From NCBI RefSeq assembly GCF_028769735.1, contig NC_088173.1, positions 21,268,038-21,332,037 of the forward strand: a DNA stretch of 64,000 nucleotides. Direction: 5' to 3'. The notes beneath the pieces were generated by a model. That model was not told the origin of the DNA, searched no databases, and was given only the letters and a program-made list of their open reading frames with translations. The stretch is from Zonotrichia leucophrys gambelii (lineage: Eukaryota; Chordata; Aves; Passeriformes; Passerellidae). Shown here piece after piece: positions 28,572-40,767 of this stretch (position 1 is the stretch's first letter; each line of letters starts with the position of its first letter). The translations under genes were made by a program, and so were the position numbers.

Positions 28572-28626
28572 CAAATAGAATGCTTTTGTTTTATTCTTTT
28601 ATAAATAGAATGCTTTGTTTTATTCT
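28572..28626. repeat. About 30-bp near-tandem duplication
   Basis: AAATAGAATGCTTTTGTTTT followed by attct at 28573-28597 recurs as aaatagaatgctttgttttattct at 28603-28626 with a one-base indel. It lies only 35 bp from the 20-bp duplication upstream. Confidence 0.85.
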
Positions 28627-29042
28627 CTTCCATTGCTTGTTTTTCTCAATCATTTCCCCCATGGATTTAATACCTCTATTTATTGCCTAGAAGATGTAGA
28701 CTTTTATTGTTTATATCAACCTTTATTATCTTGGTTTCTTAAAATGAAAGTGATATCCTGTAGCATAGACAATTCTTATAATATGACAAATAATATTCAA
28801 AGGTCAATATAAAATTATATTAAGTAATAAATATGGTGTGTAACAGTTTCATTGGTATGTAGACAAACTGATTATTTTTTTAAAACGAAATAATAGTCAA
28901 CTTAGTTTGTGTTTATTTTTCACCTCTTATTCTAGAGGTGAAAATTTTATTTTTCTTTATCTATTTAAATTCTGGTTTTAAATTAAAATAATTTTGTACT
29001 TTAAGCATTGGCTTTTGTGTTGGATTAGCATGACCTGATTTT

Positions 29043-30050
29043 TGTAGTGGGGGGCTGCAGGAGTGGCTTCTGTGAGAAGCTGCCAGAGGCTTCCTGCATG
29101 TCTGACAGAGCCAGTGTCAGCTGGTTCCAGGATGGACTCACTGCTGACCAAGACTGAGACAACCAGAAATGGTGCTAACCCCTGTGATAAGGTATTTAAG
29201 AGGGAAGGAAAGTTATTGTGCAGATATAACTGCACTAAGCCAAGAGCAGAATGAAAGTGAGAGGGGCAGGTCTGCAGACACCAATGTCTGTGCAGAAGGA
29301 GAGGGAGGAGGTGCCCCAGCAGAGATTTTCCTGCAGCCCCTGCAGCAGCTGTGCCCCCAAGGAGGAGCACGGGATGCAGAGATGCACCTGCAGCCCATGA
29401 AGGAGACCCACACCACAGCTGGTGATGCCTGAAAGAAGGATGGCAGGGACCTGCAGACCCATGGAGAGAGGAGAGCCCGTGCTGGAGCAGGTTCCCTGGT
29501 GGGACTTGTGACCCCATGGGGAACCCGTGTTGGAGCAGACTGTGCCTGAAGGAGTGCACCCTGTGGAAGAGTGACCCATGTTAAAACTGCAGCATTATGT
29601 GGGGAACTGTTGCAGAAGGGATGGATTCAGGGTGGAGAACTTCATGAAGGACTGTCTCCCAGGGGAGGAACCCCGTGCTGGAGCAGGGGAAGGGGTTCTC
29701 TCCTTGAGCAATGGCAGGAGCAATGTGTGATGAGCTGACCAAACCCCTCAGTCCCCATCTCCCTGCACTGCTGGGGCAGAACAGGTAGAACTCGGGAAGG
29801 AGTGGGGGGAAGGTATTTTTAAGGTCTTATTTTGCTTCTCGTTATCCTGCTCTGATTTTGTTCGCAATAAATTCAGTTAACATCCCTAATTCTAGTCTAT
29901 TCTGCCTGTGCCAGTATTTGGTGAGTGATCTCTCCCAGTCCTTAACTCATGAACCTTTCATTATATTTTCTCCCTGCTGTCCACTTGTGGAGGGGAGTGA
30001 TAGAGCAGCTTTGATGGGTGCTGCCATCCAGCCAGGATCAAACCACTACC
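29043..30050 (+). mobile_element. Long solo LTR of an ERVL-type avian endogenous retrovirus, sense to FSTL5
   Basis: The 1-kb block matches a widespread avian long LTR as I know it. It starts TGTAGTGG and ends CCACTACC, an inverted terminal pair. It contains imperfect repeats of roughly 35-45 bp built on gtgctggagcagg, ccatggggaacccgtgttgg and cctgtggaagag, then ctgtctcccaggggagg. Next come AATAAA at 29866, then gccagtatttggtgagtgat, ggaggggagtgatagagcag and ccatccagccagg, the usual end of this LTR. The flanks, atttt and ttttt, are consistent with a short target duplication in T-rich DNA. There is no internal viral coding region. The antisense frame of 193 codons across 28978-29559 is a by-product of the GC-rich repeats, not a gene. 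Confidence 0.9.
29866..29871 (+). terminator. LTR polyadenylation signal AATAAA
   Basis: The AATAAA in gcaataaattcag sits at the expected place in the ERVL-type LTR, in the same direction as FSTL5 transcription. Confidence 0.7.
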
Positions 30051-31498
30051 TTTTTAAATATTAGTATACAGTGAGGTATTCCCAACTGAGGAAGTGTAAC
30101 AGTGGTATATAGCAATAAAAGAAAGAAAGCAAGCTCTTTCTTACATTGGGCTTTAGTATAAAATCAAATAACAATATTTGTACACTATTAGACTCCTCTT
30201 AGATTGGCTAAGTATTAAGTTTTGCATCCATATTTCTTTTCAATATCCATATTTTAAAACATCCTTAATACTTTTATTCCTGTACATGTGGTAGAAAAAC
30301 AAGGTCAGAATAAATTACCTCCTTTTAGGAGTGGGAAAATATATCACTATTTTTAACTATTTCTTCTACATTGCTTACTTTTTTCTAAGTAGGTTTTCAG
30401 TTGTCATTTTGAACGGTGATAGTTTTACTAAGTGTGTGATATGCACTGGGAGCAAAAATTGGTATTTTTTAGATAAAACCATACTTAATTAAGTAGTACT
30501 ATATATTTTTCTTTTTTTTTTTCTTTTACATTAGCCACTGTTCTGATTTTATGTTACCAAGATGTCAGGGTAAACAACCCATCTGTACTTCGTGTGAACC
30601 ATGGCTTTTGTAATCTTGGCAGTACAAATATTTGCCATCACAATGGCTAAGCAATTTCTTAGCATTTATTATCCTGATTGGTTTAAACTTTTTCATTTGA
30701 AATCATTTCAAGGAGGCATAATAAGAAGCATTGATCTGTGTTTATGTGTATTGGGTTTAGGTATATTTGATTTGGCTCTCTTCAGCAGCCTTTTCTTTTG
30801 AGAATTTTGTAACCAGAAAAGTCAGTGTCTTCATTGTTTATAAAGCAAAATAGCAGTGAGAAAGTCTCTTAGCTCGTGAACTTACTGAAATAGGCTATTT
30901 ACCTTAAAATGCCTTCAGCTCTGGGTAAGGTGACTGCTAGATCACAGTAGTTGTTATGACATGGTACTTTTTCTCTTTTATAATTGCTGATGGGATCATA
31001 TAAGTAGTCCAGCTCAGGGCATTTTATTTGTTCTTGATAACTGATTCCATGGTAAATCATACCAGACAAGGCACTACATCCATCAGAATATTCAAATCCC
31101 TTCAACCATGAGCTAAAGCAATGTGATGTCTTTCAGTTTCAGATTTTTTTTCCATTATTATGAAAACCCAAACAGCAGCATTAGTAACAACATCAAAAAG
31201 CCCCAGTCTCCTTTCAAAAAATGAGGCTAAAGGATAGGATACCAGTGGAAAACCTTTAAGGTTTTGGTATCTGTGCTTAGCCTGACACAAAGAAAATGGA
31301 GAGCTTAATGACAGCCTAGTGAAAAGATGTCCAATTACATATTTTTTTCTTAAAGTTATGCCTTGATACAACTACAGTTAAAGAACTATACTATTAAGAA
31401 CATGGAAGTTCAATGTCTACAACATAATATTCAAAACAAAGCTCTCCCAAACTTTAGTAATACAAAAATGCTGCTATTTGACTTCATTAAAACTACTC
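30051..31498. other. Intronic DNA, no recognisable element
   Basis: AT-rich intron sequence. Frames at 30601-30801 and 31102-31371 have no domain or splice support. Confidence 0.6.
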
Positions 31499-31651
31499 AC
31501 AGAATCATGGAATGGTTTGGCCTTGAACATATCTTAAAGATCAGATAGTTGCAACCCCACTGCCTTCTCTGTGGGCTGAAAAACTCCAGGTCTCTCAGCC
31601 TGTCTCCATTGGGGAGGTGCTTCAGTCCTCCGAGCATCCTGCTTAATGTTC
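31499..31651 (-). mobile_element. CR1 LINE 3' fragment, antisense, internally deleted
   Basis: The 3' end reads acagaatcatggaatggttt then taaagatcagatagttgcaa and ccccactgcc on the plus strand, the reverse complement of a CR1 terminus. It then jumps directly to aaaactccaggtctctcagc and aggtgcttcagtcctccgag, which belongs further inside the element, so an internal segment is missing. About 150 bp. Confidence 0.87.
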
Positions 31652-32613
31652 ATTGTCAGTTCTATCAAACGACTTTGTGGAATTGAATTCCCCTGCCCAA
31701 TGCATTCTAACAAAATAGTATTTGAAGTAATAAAACTCTAACAAGCTTATTCTGTGCCCCTTCTTCCAACAAAAACAAACCAAACAAAGATTATTTGTAA
31801 TTTGTTTTATGTATTGATTATAACTCTGCTTATGTAACCTGGAATAAGCAGCCTATAATTCAAGTCTATTTTCTAGGGATAAGTAATGCTTATCACTCTC
31901 TTGAGGCATCAGTGGAATTTCTATTTCACTAATGTTTCATGAAAATTCCATTACTTTCTATTACTATTACCTGAGGATTATTGTCATACATCAATGCAAG
32001 TAAAAATCACTAATATTACATAGTCTTAATAGAATGTATTCAACTTGTTGGTATATGTGTTATTATTTGGTGTTACATAACTTGATGCTACAATTCTGAA
32101 ATTAATAATAACTACTGTATTCCTGATAATAACCTAATAAGCTGATCCCCAAAACAGTAAAGGACTAATCCCACCTGCAACAGATAGTAGTATTTTTAGA
32201 AAAGTCTGAGACACCATTGCCTTGGTCAATCTGACTTTCCATATAAAGCTCACCTATTTATTTCATTGTTTCTTCATTCCTACTCTAAGTGAGGCATGAG
32301 TAAAGCATGCCTTTCAAAGAACTCACTGAATCTTCAAATATTTTCTATACCTTCATATTTTCAAAAATTTCTTTTGGTGATTTATAATTAGCAGTTAGTA
32401 AAGAACAGAGATTACGATTTGGATATATCTGTCTTGTTTTGCCAGTGGCTGCTTCTTGGGACCTACTCCATCATTAGATGGAATAAATTCAAACTCGTTG
32501 GTTTGGTATGAGGAAATATTTTCAGGACATTATTCAAAGTTTATTATTCATAACAAAGTCTACTTTATTTTTGTTTATATGTATCAGTTAAAGACAGGGA
32601 AGAAAAATAAATG

Positions 32614-32642
32614 TCATATATATATCTATATATATATATATA
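32614..32642. repeat. (TA)n microsatellite
   Basis: TA dinucleotides interrupted once by TC (tcatatatatatctatatat and on). Likely polymorphic in length. Confidence 0.9.
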
Positions 32643-33570
32643 AAGGAACTGTAATTAAAAATAAAATATCAATTAGATTAGAACTGCAGCTATTTATTAG
32701 ATGGTTATTTCAGCTCTCTGCAACCTGTTTTTTTTAGCTAATTGTTCTCAACATGAATGCCAAGAGAAAATAGCTAAAAGCTTTACAGTACATTGCCTAC
32801 TGCACAGGAGAAAAGCTGTAATCAATTGTTAGTATATCTGCAGAGTATATAGCTGCACTTCATAATTAATTTTGAAAAATAAGTTGAAATTCACCAATCA
32901 AATACTGAGTTAATCCTGAGTTTTCTAAGATTCAGTAGAAGAAAATACGATCCTAATTTTACTTTCTAGTTTCCTAAATGTCACACGGTAGGTAATATGA
33001 TATAACCTTTCATCAAAACTCTGGTTTAAATGAATGTATTCCTCTAACATAGAATTGAACACTTTACAAAAGGGCAGTTGCAATTGATTAATATTCATAT
33101 CATGGACTTCTCTTTTGCTTTGCTACACTACCTTATTTTCTCTTTTAAGATGAATGGTAGAAACAATCTCTTTGTAACCTAACAATGTCTCAGCATACTG
33201 GTTTTAATCAATACTGGCAGATAGACTACAATTTTACCCATAATTATGTCTTAATGCATACTAAATATTACTTGAATTCCTGTTTTGTAAGAAGGTAATT
33301 GATGTTTATGCTCTCATGTCTATAATCCCTAATTGTCATTCTTCCTGTAGATTTTCTTCTATCTGTACAAAAATTTGCCAAGAGGAAAAATAAGATCTGA
33401 ATGAGCCTCAGACAGACTGAATAATAAAAATCAAAATACATTATGTGGTTTTAGAAAATTACACTTAAAACCACCTCTGAAATTTAGAAAGAAAAATGAA
33501 TTGAGATTTTAGGCAAATTGCTTCCATTAATGTCATTGGGAAGTGGCTAGGATCCGTCTGTAGTAGTTTG

Positions 33571-33606
33571 CTTTTTTTTTCTTTCTTTCTTTCTTTTTTT
33601 TTTTTA
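33571..33606. repeat. (CTTT)n / poly(T) tract
   Basis: Nine T, then three CTTT units, then a run of about 13 T. A pyrimidine-only tract on the + strand, ending just before aaagtag. Confidence 0.9.
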
Positions 33607-34731
33607 AAGTAGCATTATATTGTCAGGAAATATACTACTTTTCAGTAATTGTGAGTGTACCTGGAGCTTTAGGAACTCATGCAAAGGGGAAGGTAATAGA
33701 ATACCCATTAAATACTGTATCCTAGAATTTCCAGGGATAATTCACTATGCTAAAGTGTTGCTTCTTGGAGATCTCTTTCCTCCTTCTTTGCCTATTCAAA
33801 TCTAGAGTGCTCTCAGACAATTGAAAAAAAATATGTATATCCACTGAATATGATTCTGAGCTCTATGATACAAGTATATCCATTTGCAGCACCTCACTGA
33901 CTGTCTTGGTAGGCTTGAAGAAAGTACATCTTATGCTGTCTATGGATGGGGAAGCAATACCACACTGAGTGTCTGAGCATATAAAGCTTAATGCAAAATA
34001 TGCACAAATAGCAGTAATTACTTCTGTAAAGTCTTTATTCACTCAGCTCCTTCAACTTAGCTGAGGAGAGCTGTAGCCTGGATTTAGCTACATAAATTGG
34101 CTTGAAAAATCTTCGGTATAAAAGTGGTTTTGTTCATAGTAGTACATGTTTTAATGCAAAAGTATACACACCACTTCTGCTGCTTAAACCATGCATTAAG
34201 CATCTTAATGCTTAAAGAATTATAAAAACAGCAATGCTGCACAGCAGTATAAAATTGGTAGAATGTTTTCCTATCATGTGCTGTGAAACTGCTTATAAAT
34301 TTTGAATGTATTTGGTCTATCATCAAAGAACAAAGTATGAAGACATCATATTAAAGAAGCTATAGTTCCACCATATTTCTGTAAGAGTGAGCTGCCTAAA
34401 AGATCTGTGCAGAGTAACCTTATGTGCATGTTCTGTTGGGATTTTTTTCCAGAGTTCAGCTCAGAACTGTGACCAGTTCTAGGCCAATTGATGATAATGA
34501 GGTATATGGATAGAAGGGTAACAGCAAATGGAAGAATTAATCCTTGAAGTCAGCATGTAGATTTTTTGTTTTATTAGATTTTTTTAATATTGTGGAAAAA
34601 TTATATGATTTGGAAAACAGGACTTTCTCTGCTTCAGTAAAATGAAGGAATATATATTTGGCCTTTTACTACAGTTTCATTGGGCCTGTGGGATCATTAG
34701 GATTCCTCATGGACAAACTATTACATTGGAA

Positions 34732-34791
34732 TCAAAAAACCCAAAAAAACCCAATACAAAACAAAAAAAACCCCAACAACAACAAAAAAGA
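34732..34791. repeat. A/C-rich low-complexity tract
   Basis: Almost only A and C for 60 bases (caaaaaacccaaaaaaaccc, later caacaacaac). Simple sequence of no evident function. Confidence 0.85.
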
Positions 34792-37700
34792 TAATTTTGC
34801 AGTGCTACTAAACCCCAACGATTTATTGAAATAGGAATCCTTGAAATTAAAACCCTAAACTACTACTCAGCTGCCTTTCAAGACAAGAGTACTTAGGGCT
34901 TATAGGTCCTATAGGGGGTTTATTTGTCTTGGGAGCTACCTGCAGCCTGCTACAGGCAAGTCTTTTTACACTAGCATTGTTTTGGAAATATGTCTGTATG
35001 GATTGGGAGCAATCCTACCAGAAGGAATTGTTTCTTTGAAAATGTACTAATTTGACTGACTCTGCCTATTTTAAACAAGAAATGTTATTTTGTAAAGTGC
35101 AATACACGGTGTATACATTTGGTATAAACAGTGTTACTGTGTCATTAGCAGGAAGCTGCTTCAATTCTATTGGTACTGAAGACACATTGGGATTTAGACA
35201 GTAACTTTAGTCCAGAGCTGTTTCACCTTGAGGGCAAAGTTTTGTCTGCTGTGCTTTATGTGATCCGAGGCTGCCTTTGAGAATAATATATGCCCTTGCC
35301 ACCATCTAGGTTATTTGCTTTTATGTCACACAGGCCTGAACAGAAAAACCTGTGGATCTTTGTGTAGAACTTCTGTCCACTTTTCATCCACAGAAACCAC
35401 ACACTTTGTTGAAGCCCAGTCTAGAGGTAGTTTTCCTTCAGAGTATGTAGACATAGACAAGATGATATTGAACTTTTTCATACCTTTATTTCTTCTCTGC
35501 TCCTCTCTGCTTTTAAGTGATTGCAATCTGCATGGAGAGAGGAGCACCTACTTCAAACTCACCTTCCTGGGTCTGCCATGATTGTTCTTCATGTTCCTCA
35601 GGGCCTTAAACCAGCAAACCAAGAACCGAATCTGTGGCTGGGCTTTTCTTGGTCTGGTTTTGGTTTTAATGACAATCATTTCACTCTTGTATTGAGGCTC
35701 CCCAGATACTGTTGGGTTACTTTCATATAGATTCATGAATTCAAGACTTCATCAGGGTTTCTCCACAGGCCTTTAAGGCTTATTCTTCCACTTTAGTAAT
35801 ATTTCTGGGAACACCATTAATTCTGAGCACTTCAGCAGCTTTATATATTACATATTTTTGCCTAGCAACTTTGCTTCACATCTTGTTTCCTTCACACAAT
35901 CTTATATTCATGTGATGCCTTAATCAATACAAGAACAACCTGTGGCATATTATTTTCTCAGAATTTGCTGCTGTAAATGGTGGCAATCTCTAAGAAGACT
36001 GGGCTGTGTATGCAGAATACCAGTTCAAGAATCCTGCTGCAAACATTAAACTAAAAAGCTTTCTGCAGTAAATAGCATTCTGACAAGAGCAAGAGGAAAA
36101 TGGTTCACTTTTTGCACATTCTTTCTTCCCTACCATAGTAAGCAAGGCCTTGCTTACTGCTGCTTAACAGAACAGCTTTACAAATGTAAATGTCATTGCT
36201 TCTGCTTTGCATGCATTTCTAGTTTAAATTGCAATTGTACTGCTGTTGCTAAGAGTCTGCTGAAGTCTGATTCTATAAAACTTCTTTGAAACACAAATGT
36301 TCAGCCTAATGTCATTGATCAAATTGGGTCTGAGAATAGTTTACCAGACTGCTTTGTGCAGTATGTATGCTTGTACTCCCTGACTGTGACCATGCTGCTA
36401 TTTCACCCATGAACAAAAGGTTTCTGTACATTTGTAACTCAGAATACTTGTAATTAAAGTTGTTGTATTAATTTAAGTGAATATTAGTTAATTCAGCTAC
36501 TATAGCTTGTACATGTTTTAACAATAATAACTATTCTGGTACCTCTCTTAATGAAATATTTTCTTTAATAAAAATTATTCCATTATTACTATTGTTATCA
36601 TTATCTGTATAGTACCCCTACTGCAGAATTAGCCATAAAGATAATGAACACAAAACTTATTTTCTGCATTTCAACTATATTTTATTATATGTCTAATGGT
36701 AACTTTTCATTATTAAATGTTAGAAGAGCAAGTAACTTACACTCTTTTTCATCACTTCTGTAATTAATGGTGTATGCTTATTAAATTTTTTAAATGTTTG
36801 TCACATGTCAAGGACAATCTACCATATGCTTTATACTAATTAGTACTTTGTTTATTTTAGGAATTTGATTAATTCAGCAGCCACTTTTTAAATAGAGCCA
36901 GCATAGAAAAGGAGGCTTTGTCTGAGTTTTCCAAAGACAAAATAAGGCTCCAGTAGCCAGATCCTCAGCAGATGCTTCAGGCAGAGCCATAAGTGAGGTT
37001 CTGTATGAAATACAGTTATGAAGTTTGCCTTTTAAAAAACATAGAATTAAGTGGCATTCAGAATGCCTCTATGTGCAACATCCAAGGTTTATAAACAGTA
37101 ATTTTCTTTCAAAAAGGGAAAAAACCAGGCAAAATTTGCATGATGTATATTTCAATGAGACTAAGAAATGAGCTTTACTTTTTCTTCAGTGGATGGTGTA
37201 TTTTCTTAGTCCTAGAATATCATCTACCTTTACATATCAGCTCTGGTCTCTCTTATAAATAGCTTTGTACCTTCTTGGTAGATTAAGAGTCCCTTTGATC
37301 ATCCTCCTCTACACCCCTTATTGCTAATGTGAAGCCCTTCTAAATAAGACTTGGTACTATGCCCAACTTATTTAGCAAACATGATATTTCTGAATAATGA
37401 TGTCAAAACATTTTAAGAGATGTTGATAGTGTTTGTGTATTAAGACAAAAAAGAAAAATAGCACTAGAAAAGGAGCTTTTATACCTTGGAAAAATATTTG
37501 TGTATATTTAAATAAGTTTCTTTGCAGAACCTCATTTGATTTATATTGGAAATAGTTTCTAACTTAGGATTTGTAGCAATGGTAATTTTTATTGTCAACC
37601 ATCTGTGATAGTTTTCAGTTCACAAACATAACAAAAAATCTGACATTGTCTCCATGAAAAGTTTACTTTAAATTCAGCCTTTTGGGCACAGGAAGCGTTC

Positions 37701-37976
37701 CTTTACAGTTCTATGTTCTGCATTGATACATTTCATCAGACTGATACACTGTAATGCAGCACAGAACCATAAAATGCCATTCAACCTATCTGAATAATTT
37801 GTTTGGAGAATGTTAAACTCAAAAGTATTTTGCTATATTGAAGCAGATAAAAATATCCTAGAATGCAAAATGGTTGGTTCTGTTACAGATGGCTCACATC
37901 AATAGGTACCAATATGGCATTGTAGTTCATATAATCCTTCTAGACACATAGATCCAGAATGATTAAATGAATGATG

Positions 37977-38004
37977 ATATATATATATGTGTGTGTTTGT
38001 GTGA
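37977..38004. repeat. (AT)n(GT)n compound microsatellite
   Basis: AT units change to GT units at about 37988 (atatatatgtgtgtgtttgt). Likely length-variable. Confidence 0.88.
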
Positions 38005-38193
38005 GTATTTATACAAAATTTATTTATATATCATTTTTGATTGTTAACACGTTGGGTAGAAATGTTTATATATCATAATGCAGTACAGGAGAAAAATAAG
38101 AGAAATGTGTGTAATAGTAGTTTTATAAAGTCCTCCACACATGTGTTTATACAGAAATATGTTTTACTTAATACTGTGATGCTTGCACATTTA

Positions 38194-38222
38194 TATATTA
38201 GACACGTATATTGTCTAATATA
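38194..38222. repeat. Perfect 11-bp inverted repeat, 7-nt loop
   Basis: TATATTAGACA at 38194-38204 is the exact reverse complement of TGTCTAATATA at 38212-38222. The spacer cgtatat and the following tacgt allow a second, overlapping pairing. No RNA family is recognised. Confidence 0.8.
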
Positions 38223-40689
38223 CGTGGGTAAAATTTTGTTATTTTCAGGCCAACAGGCATTAAAATCCTGCACAAATGCAGGTGGAAATAAATGTCATTA
38301 TGAACAATTTATTCATTATGAACTATACTGCAAGTTTCAATAGTTCTTTCACCTCTCTCACAATCCAGGACCCTGAAAACTTTATTTGTTTGCATGTTTC
38401 CTGTGAGGATGAGCAGTTCCTACTTCTCTGAGCATCCAAAATGAAGTTTTCTAAGTTACAGGTGCTTTTAACGTTGGGTGCCTGGCACAATTCATTGCTT
38501 CTCACTGATTTTCTACAGAAAATATTTCACATAATTTATCTCTCAATATTAAGGAGGAATCTGGATTTAATTCACTCTCAGTATGAACTTGTCTGCGTTT
38601 TTTAACTCTGTGTTTTCTGTTGAAAAGTCTTATCTAGCAAGATTTCTCTTGGCAGAAAACTATTTTCTGAGTTCAGAGATGTTGCACCTAGTCTAATCAG
38701 TGGTTAATTTCAAAATTACTTGAGGCATGGAGACTTTTCTTTCTGTGTGGGTGCTCTTTGCTGCTACCAAGCATCTTGGCCCAAGGAATATCACACTGAG
38801 TCTGGTCTTAGATCTGTTAGGAAAGTCTTTTCTTTCTAGTTTGAATGGCAGCTCAGAACTAAAATTTGAGAGTTTTGAGAAAGCTAAGCCATGAAAATTT
38901 GCTCCAAAATCTTGAACTGAAATTAAAGAAATAAAGATATTAGAACAAAAGGTCTGAAAAGATATTTTCAGTTAACGCCTCTTTTCCTTGAAATCTTAAC
39001 ACAGTTCAATAATAAAAACCCCTGCAATCTGTTTTTTTTTTTAATGTTCAGATTTCATCTAAATCCTTTTGTTTCTACTCTCAACTTTGCCAAGTTTGTT
39101 GCATTCTCTTCTTCCTAAAAAGTAATTCTCATCCTAATTAGTGTTTCTCTTCTCCTTTGATATCAATATTTGACTTTTAATGTTGCTTTCCTGCAAGGCT
39201 ACTCTGATCTAATAATCAGTTATTGGATTAAGTATTTAGAATCTATTGCAGCTTTGTTGGCAAAAAATTCCATTCTTCTGATTTCAAACTAAAGAAGGGA
39301 GAAAAGACTAGTGAGTTTTGGGGAACTGAACAGTATCTGTGGAGCTCATAAAATTGCACCATCTGAAATGCTAACACAACTTGGCTGCATCTTGACTCTA
39401 AATCTTGTTGGTGGGTTGATATTTTAATAAGCACAGATTTCTTATCATTAACAAGATTCTCTGAGTTTACACTGGCCTATGGAAGGCTAAGTTTCACTGC
39501 ATGACTTCTAAGGATATATCAAATAAAAATTGCAAGCAAGTTTTCCTTTGGAATACTTGAAGAAAGTACTACAGAGTTCCTCTAAACCAAATGGTGACTG
39601 TCGTGTAAAATGAAATGCAAAAGAAATTCAGTAATACTGAAACTATTGCTTTAAATTTAGTATAGCATGAAAATCAGATTGGCATAAAAATTGGTTCTGC
39701 TAAATACAGCACATCATATCCAGTATTTCAGGAAATACCATTCATTTGGTTTAGGATACATACTAAAAATGTATCTAGTACGTCACATTTTACTGATAAT
39801 GATTTTTTTCCTTTTTTTTTTTTAAACCTCTTATTAGTGTTTCTAATGTAGTCATGGAGAAATTTGAAGATATATTTTGCAAATACATACAAGTTTTCAC
39901 ATACTTATTTGTTTGAAAAGAAACAAGAAAATAATCATTGACTTAGATTTGTACGATTAGGTTGCAGGGAACAACAAAAATACTGCATCACTAGCCATAT
40001 TATTTATTATTTCACAAAATTAAAAATGTTGGAACAATATGTTTTACTTGTTTGAGGATAAGATGGCCTTATGCTTAACATTAACTAAACGTTTCCATTT
40101 CCCTGTGAATTAGAAAATATTAACAGATATGCTGTTAAAGGACATATGTATTGGTGTAGGAGTATTAACTTCTTTCTATAGATTTCTAAATACAGTCTGG
40201 ATGCTAAATGAACCTGTTATGAGCACAGTAAGAACAATCCTTGGTGATTATAGGTAAAATAAAACAGTGCAATTAGTACTGAAGGGTAATCAGCAGACTC
40301 TCTTTGTTATCAAAAGCTAAAATGCTTAAAAATTTAGAAGTGTTTTTCATTTAGCCTATTCCTAATGCTGTTTTTACTGGAATAAATTTGTATAGCAGGA
40401 AATATTTGAAGAATTGCAGTACCCAAACATGGGACAAATCCCAGTTTTTATGGGACTTGTGCAGTTGAATTATGAGCATCTCCCAAGACAGAGATCAAGT
40501 GACAGAGACTGCAAGGCCCTGTTAGGTTATGTGTTCCAGCATATCCAGCCATTTTGGGAGGGGAAAAAAAAGAAGTGAAAAACACTACTTTGAAAATGGG
40601 TTATATAGGACTCTTTAGGCATCAGGTAAAATGTAATTGATTTTACTTTGGAGCAGGATGGAGGAGGAACTACACTGTCTCATTTGGGT

Positions 40690-40722
40690 CATGTATGTCT
40701 ATGATTTTATGATTTTGTGATA
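40690..40722 (+). mobile_element. Possible CR1 3' tail just upstream of the FSTL5 micro-exon
   Basis: The sequence tctatgattttatgattttg followed by tga is the type of 8-mer tail (TCTATGAT-like units) that ends CR1 elements. The preceding 100 bp (tggaggaggaactacactgt, atttgggtcatg) is too diverged to assign. If real, an old CR1 end lies 40 bp from the splice acceptor. Confidence 0.35.
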
Positions 40723-40742
40723 AATAATTCTGAAATTAATAC

Positions 40743-40767
40743 ATTTTTCTGCTCTTAATTGCAGCAG
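40743..40767 (+). promoter_or_regulatory. NAGNAG tandem splice acceptor of FSTL5 micro-exon
   Basis: A pyrimidine tract (atttttctgctcttaattg) is followed by CAGCAG, with AG at 40763-40764 and again at 40766-40767. Use of the first AG gives a 34-nt exon starting with CAG (Gln41); use of the second gives 31 nt and drops only that Gln. Both keep frame. Which is used cannot be told from sequence. Confidence 0.8.

Larger units (their letters stand above)
25518..29042. other. Intronic DNA, no recognisable gene
   Basis: Intronic sequence with a telomere-like G-rich patch at 26730-26785, T-rich low-complexity DNA at 27446-27510, and two neighbouring short duplications at 28498-28626. A moderately GC-rich stretch at 26150-26450 holds nothing I can name. 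Confidence 0.6.
31652..40742. other. Intronic DNA, simple repeats only
   Basis: About 9 kb of AT-rich intron. It holds TA repeats at 32615 and 37977, a (CTTT)n/poly(T) tract at 33571, an A/C-rich stretch at 34732, a hairpin at 38194 and a possible CR1 tail at 40690. No coding exon was recognised. Confidence 0.6.

Noticed and set aside
28978..29559. 193-codon open frame on the minus strand
   Set aside because: It lies almost wholly inside the ERVL-type LTR, antisense to it, and its Leu/Ser/His/Gly-rich protein mirrors the degenerate LTR repeats. It is not a gene.
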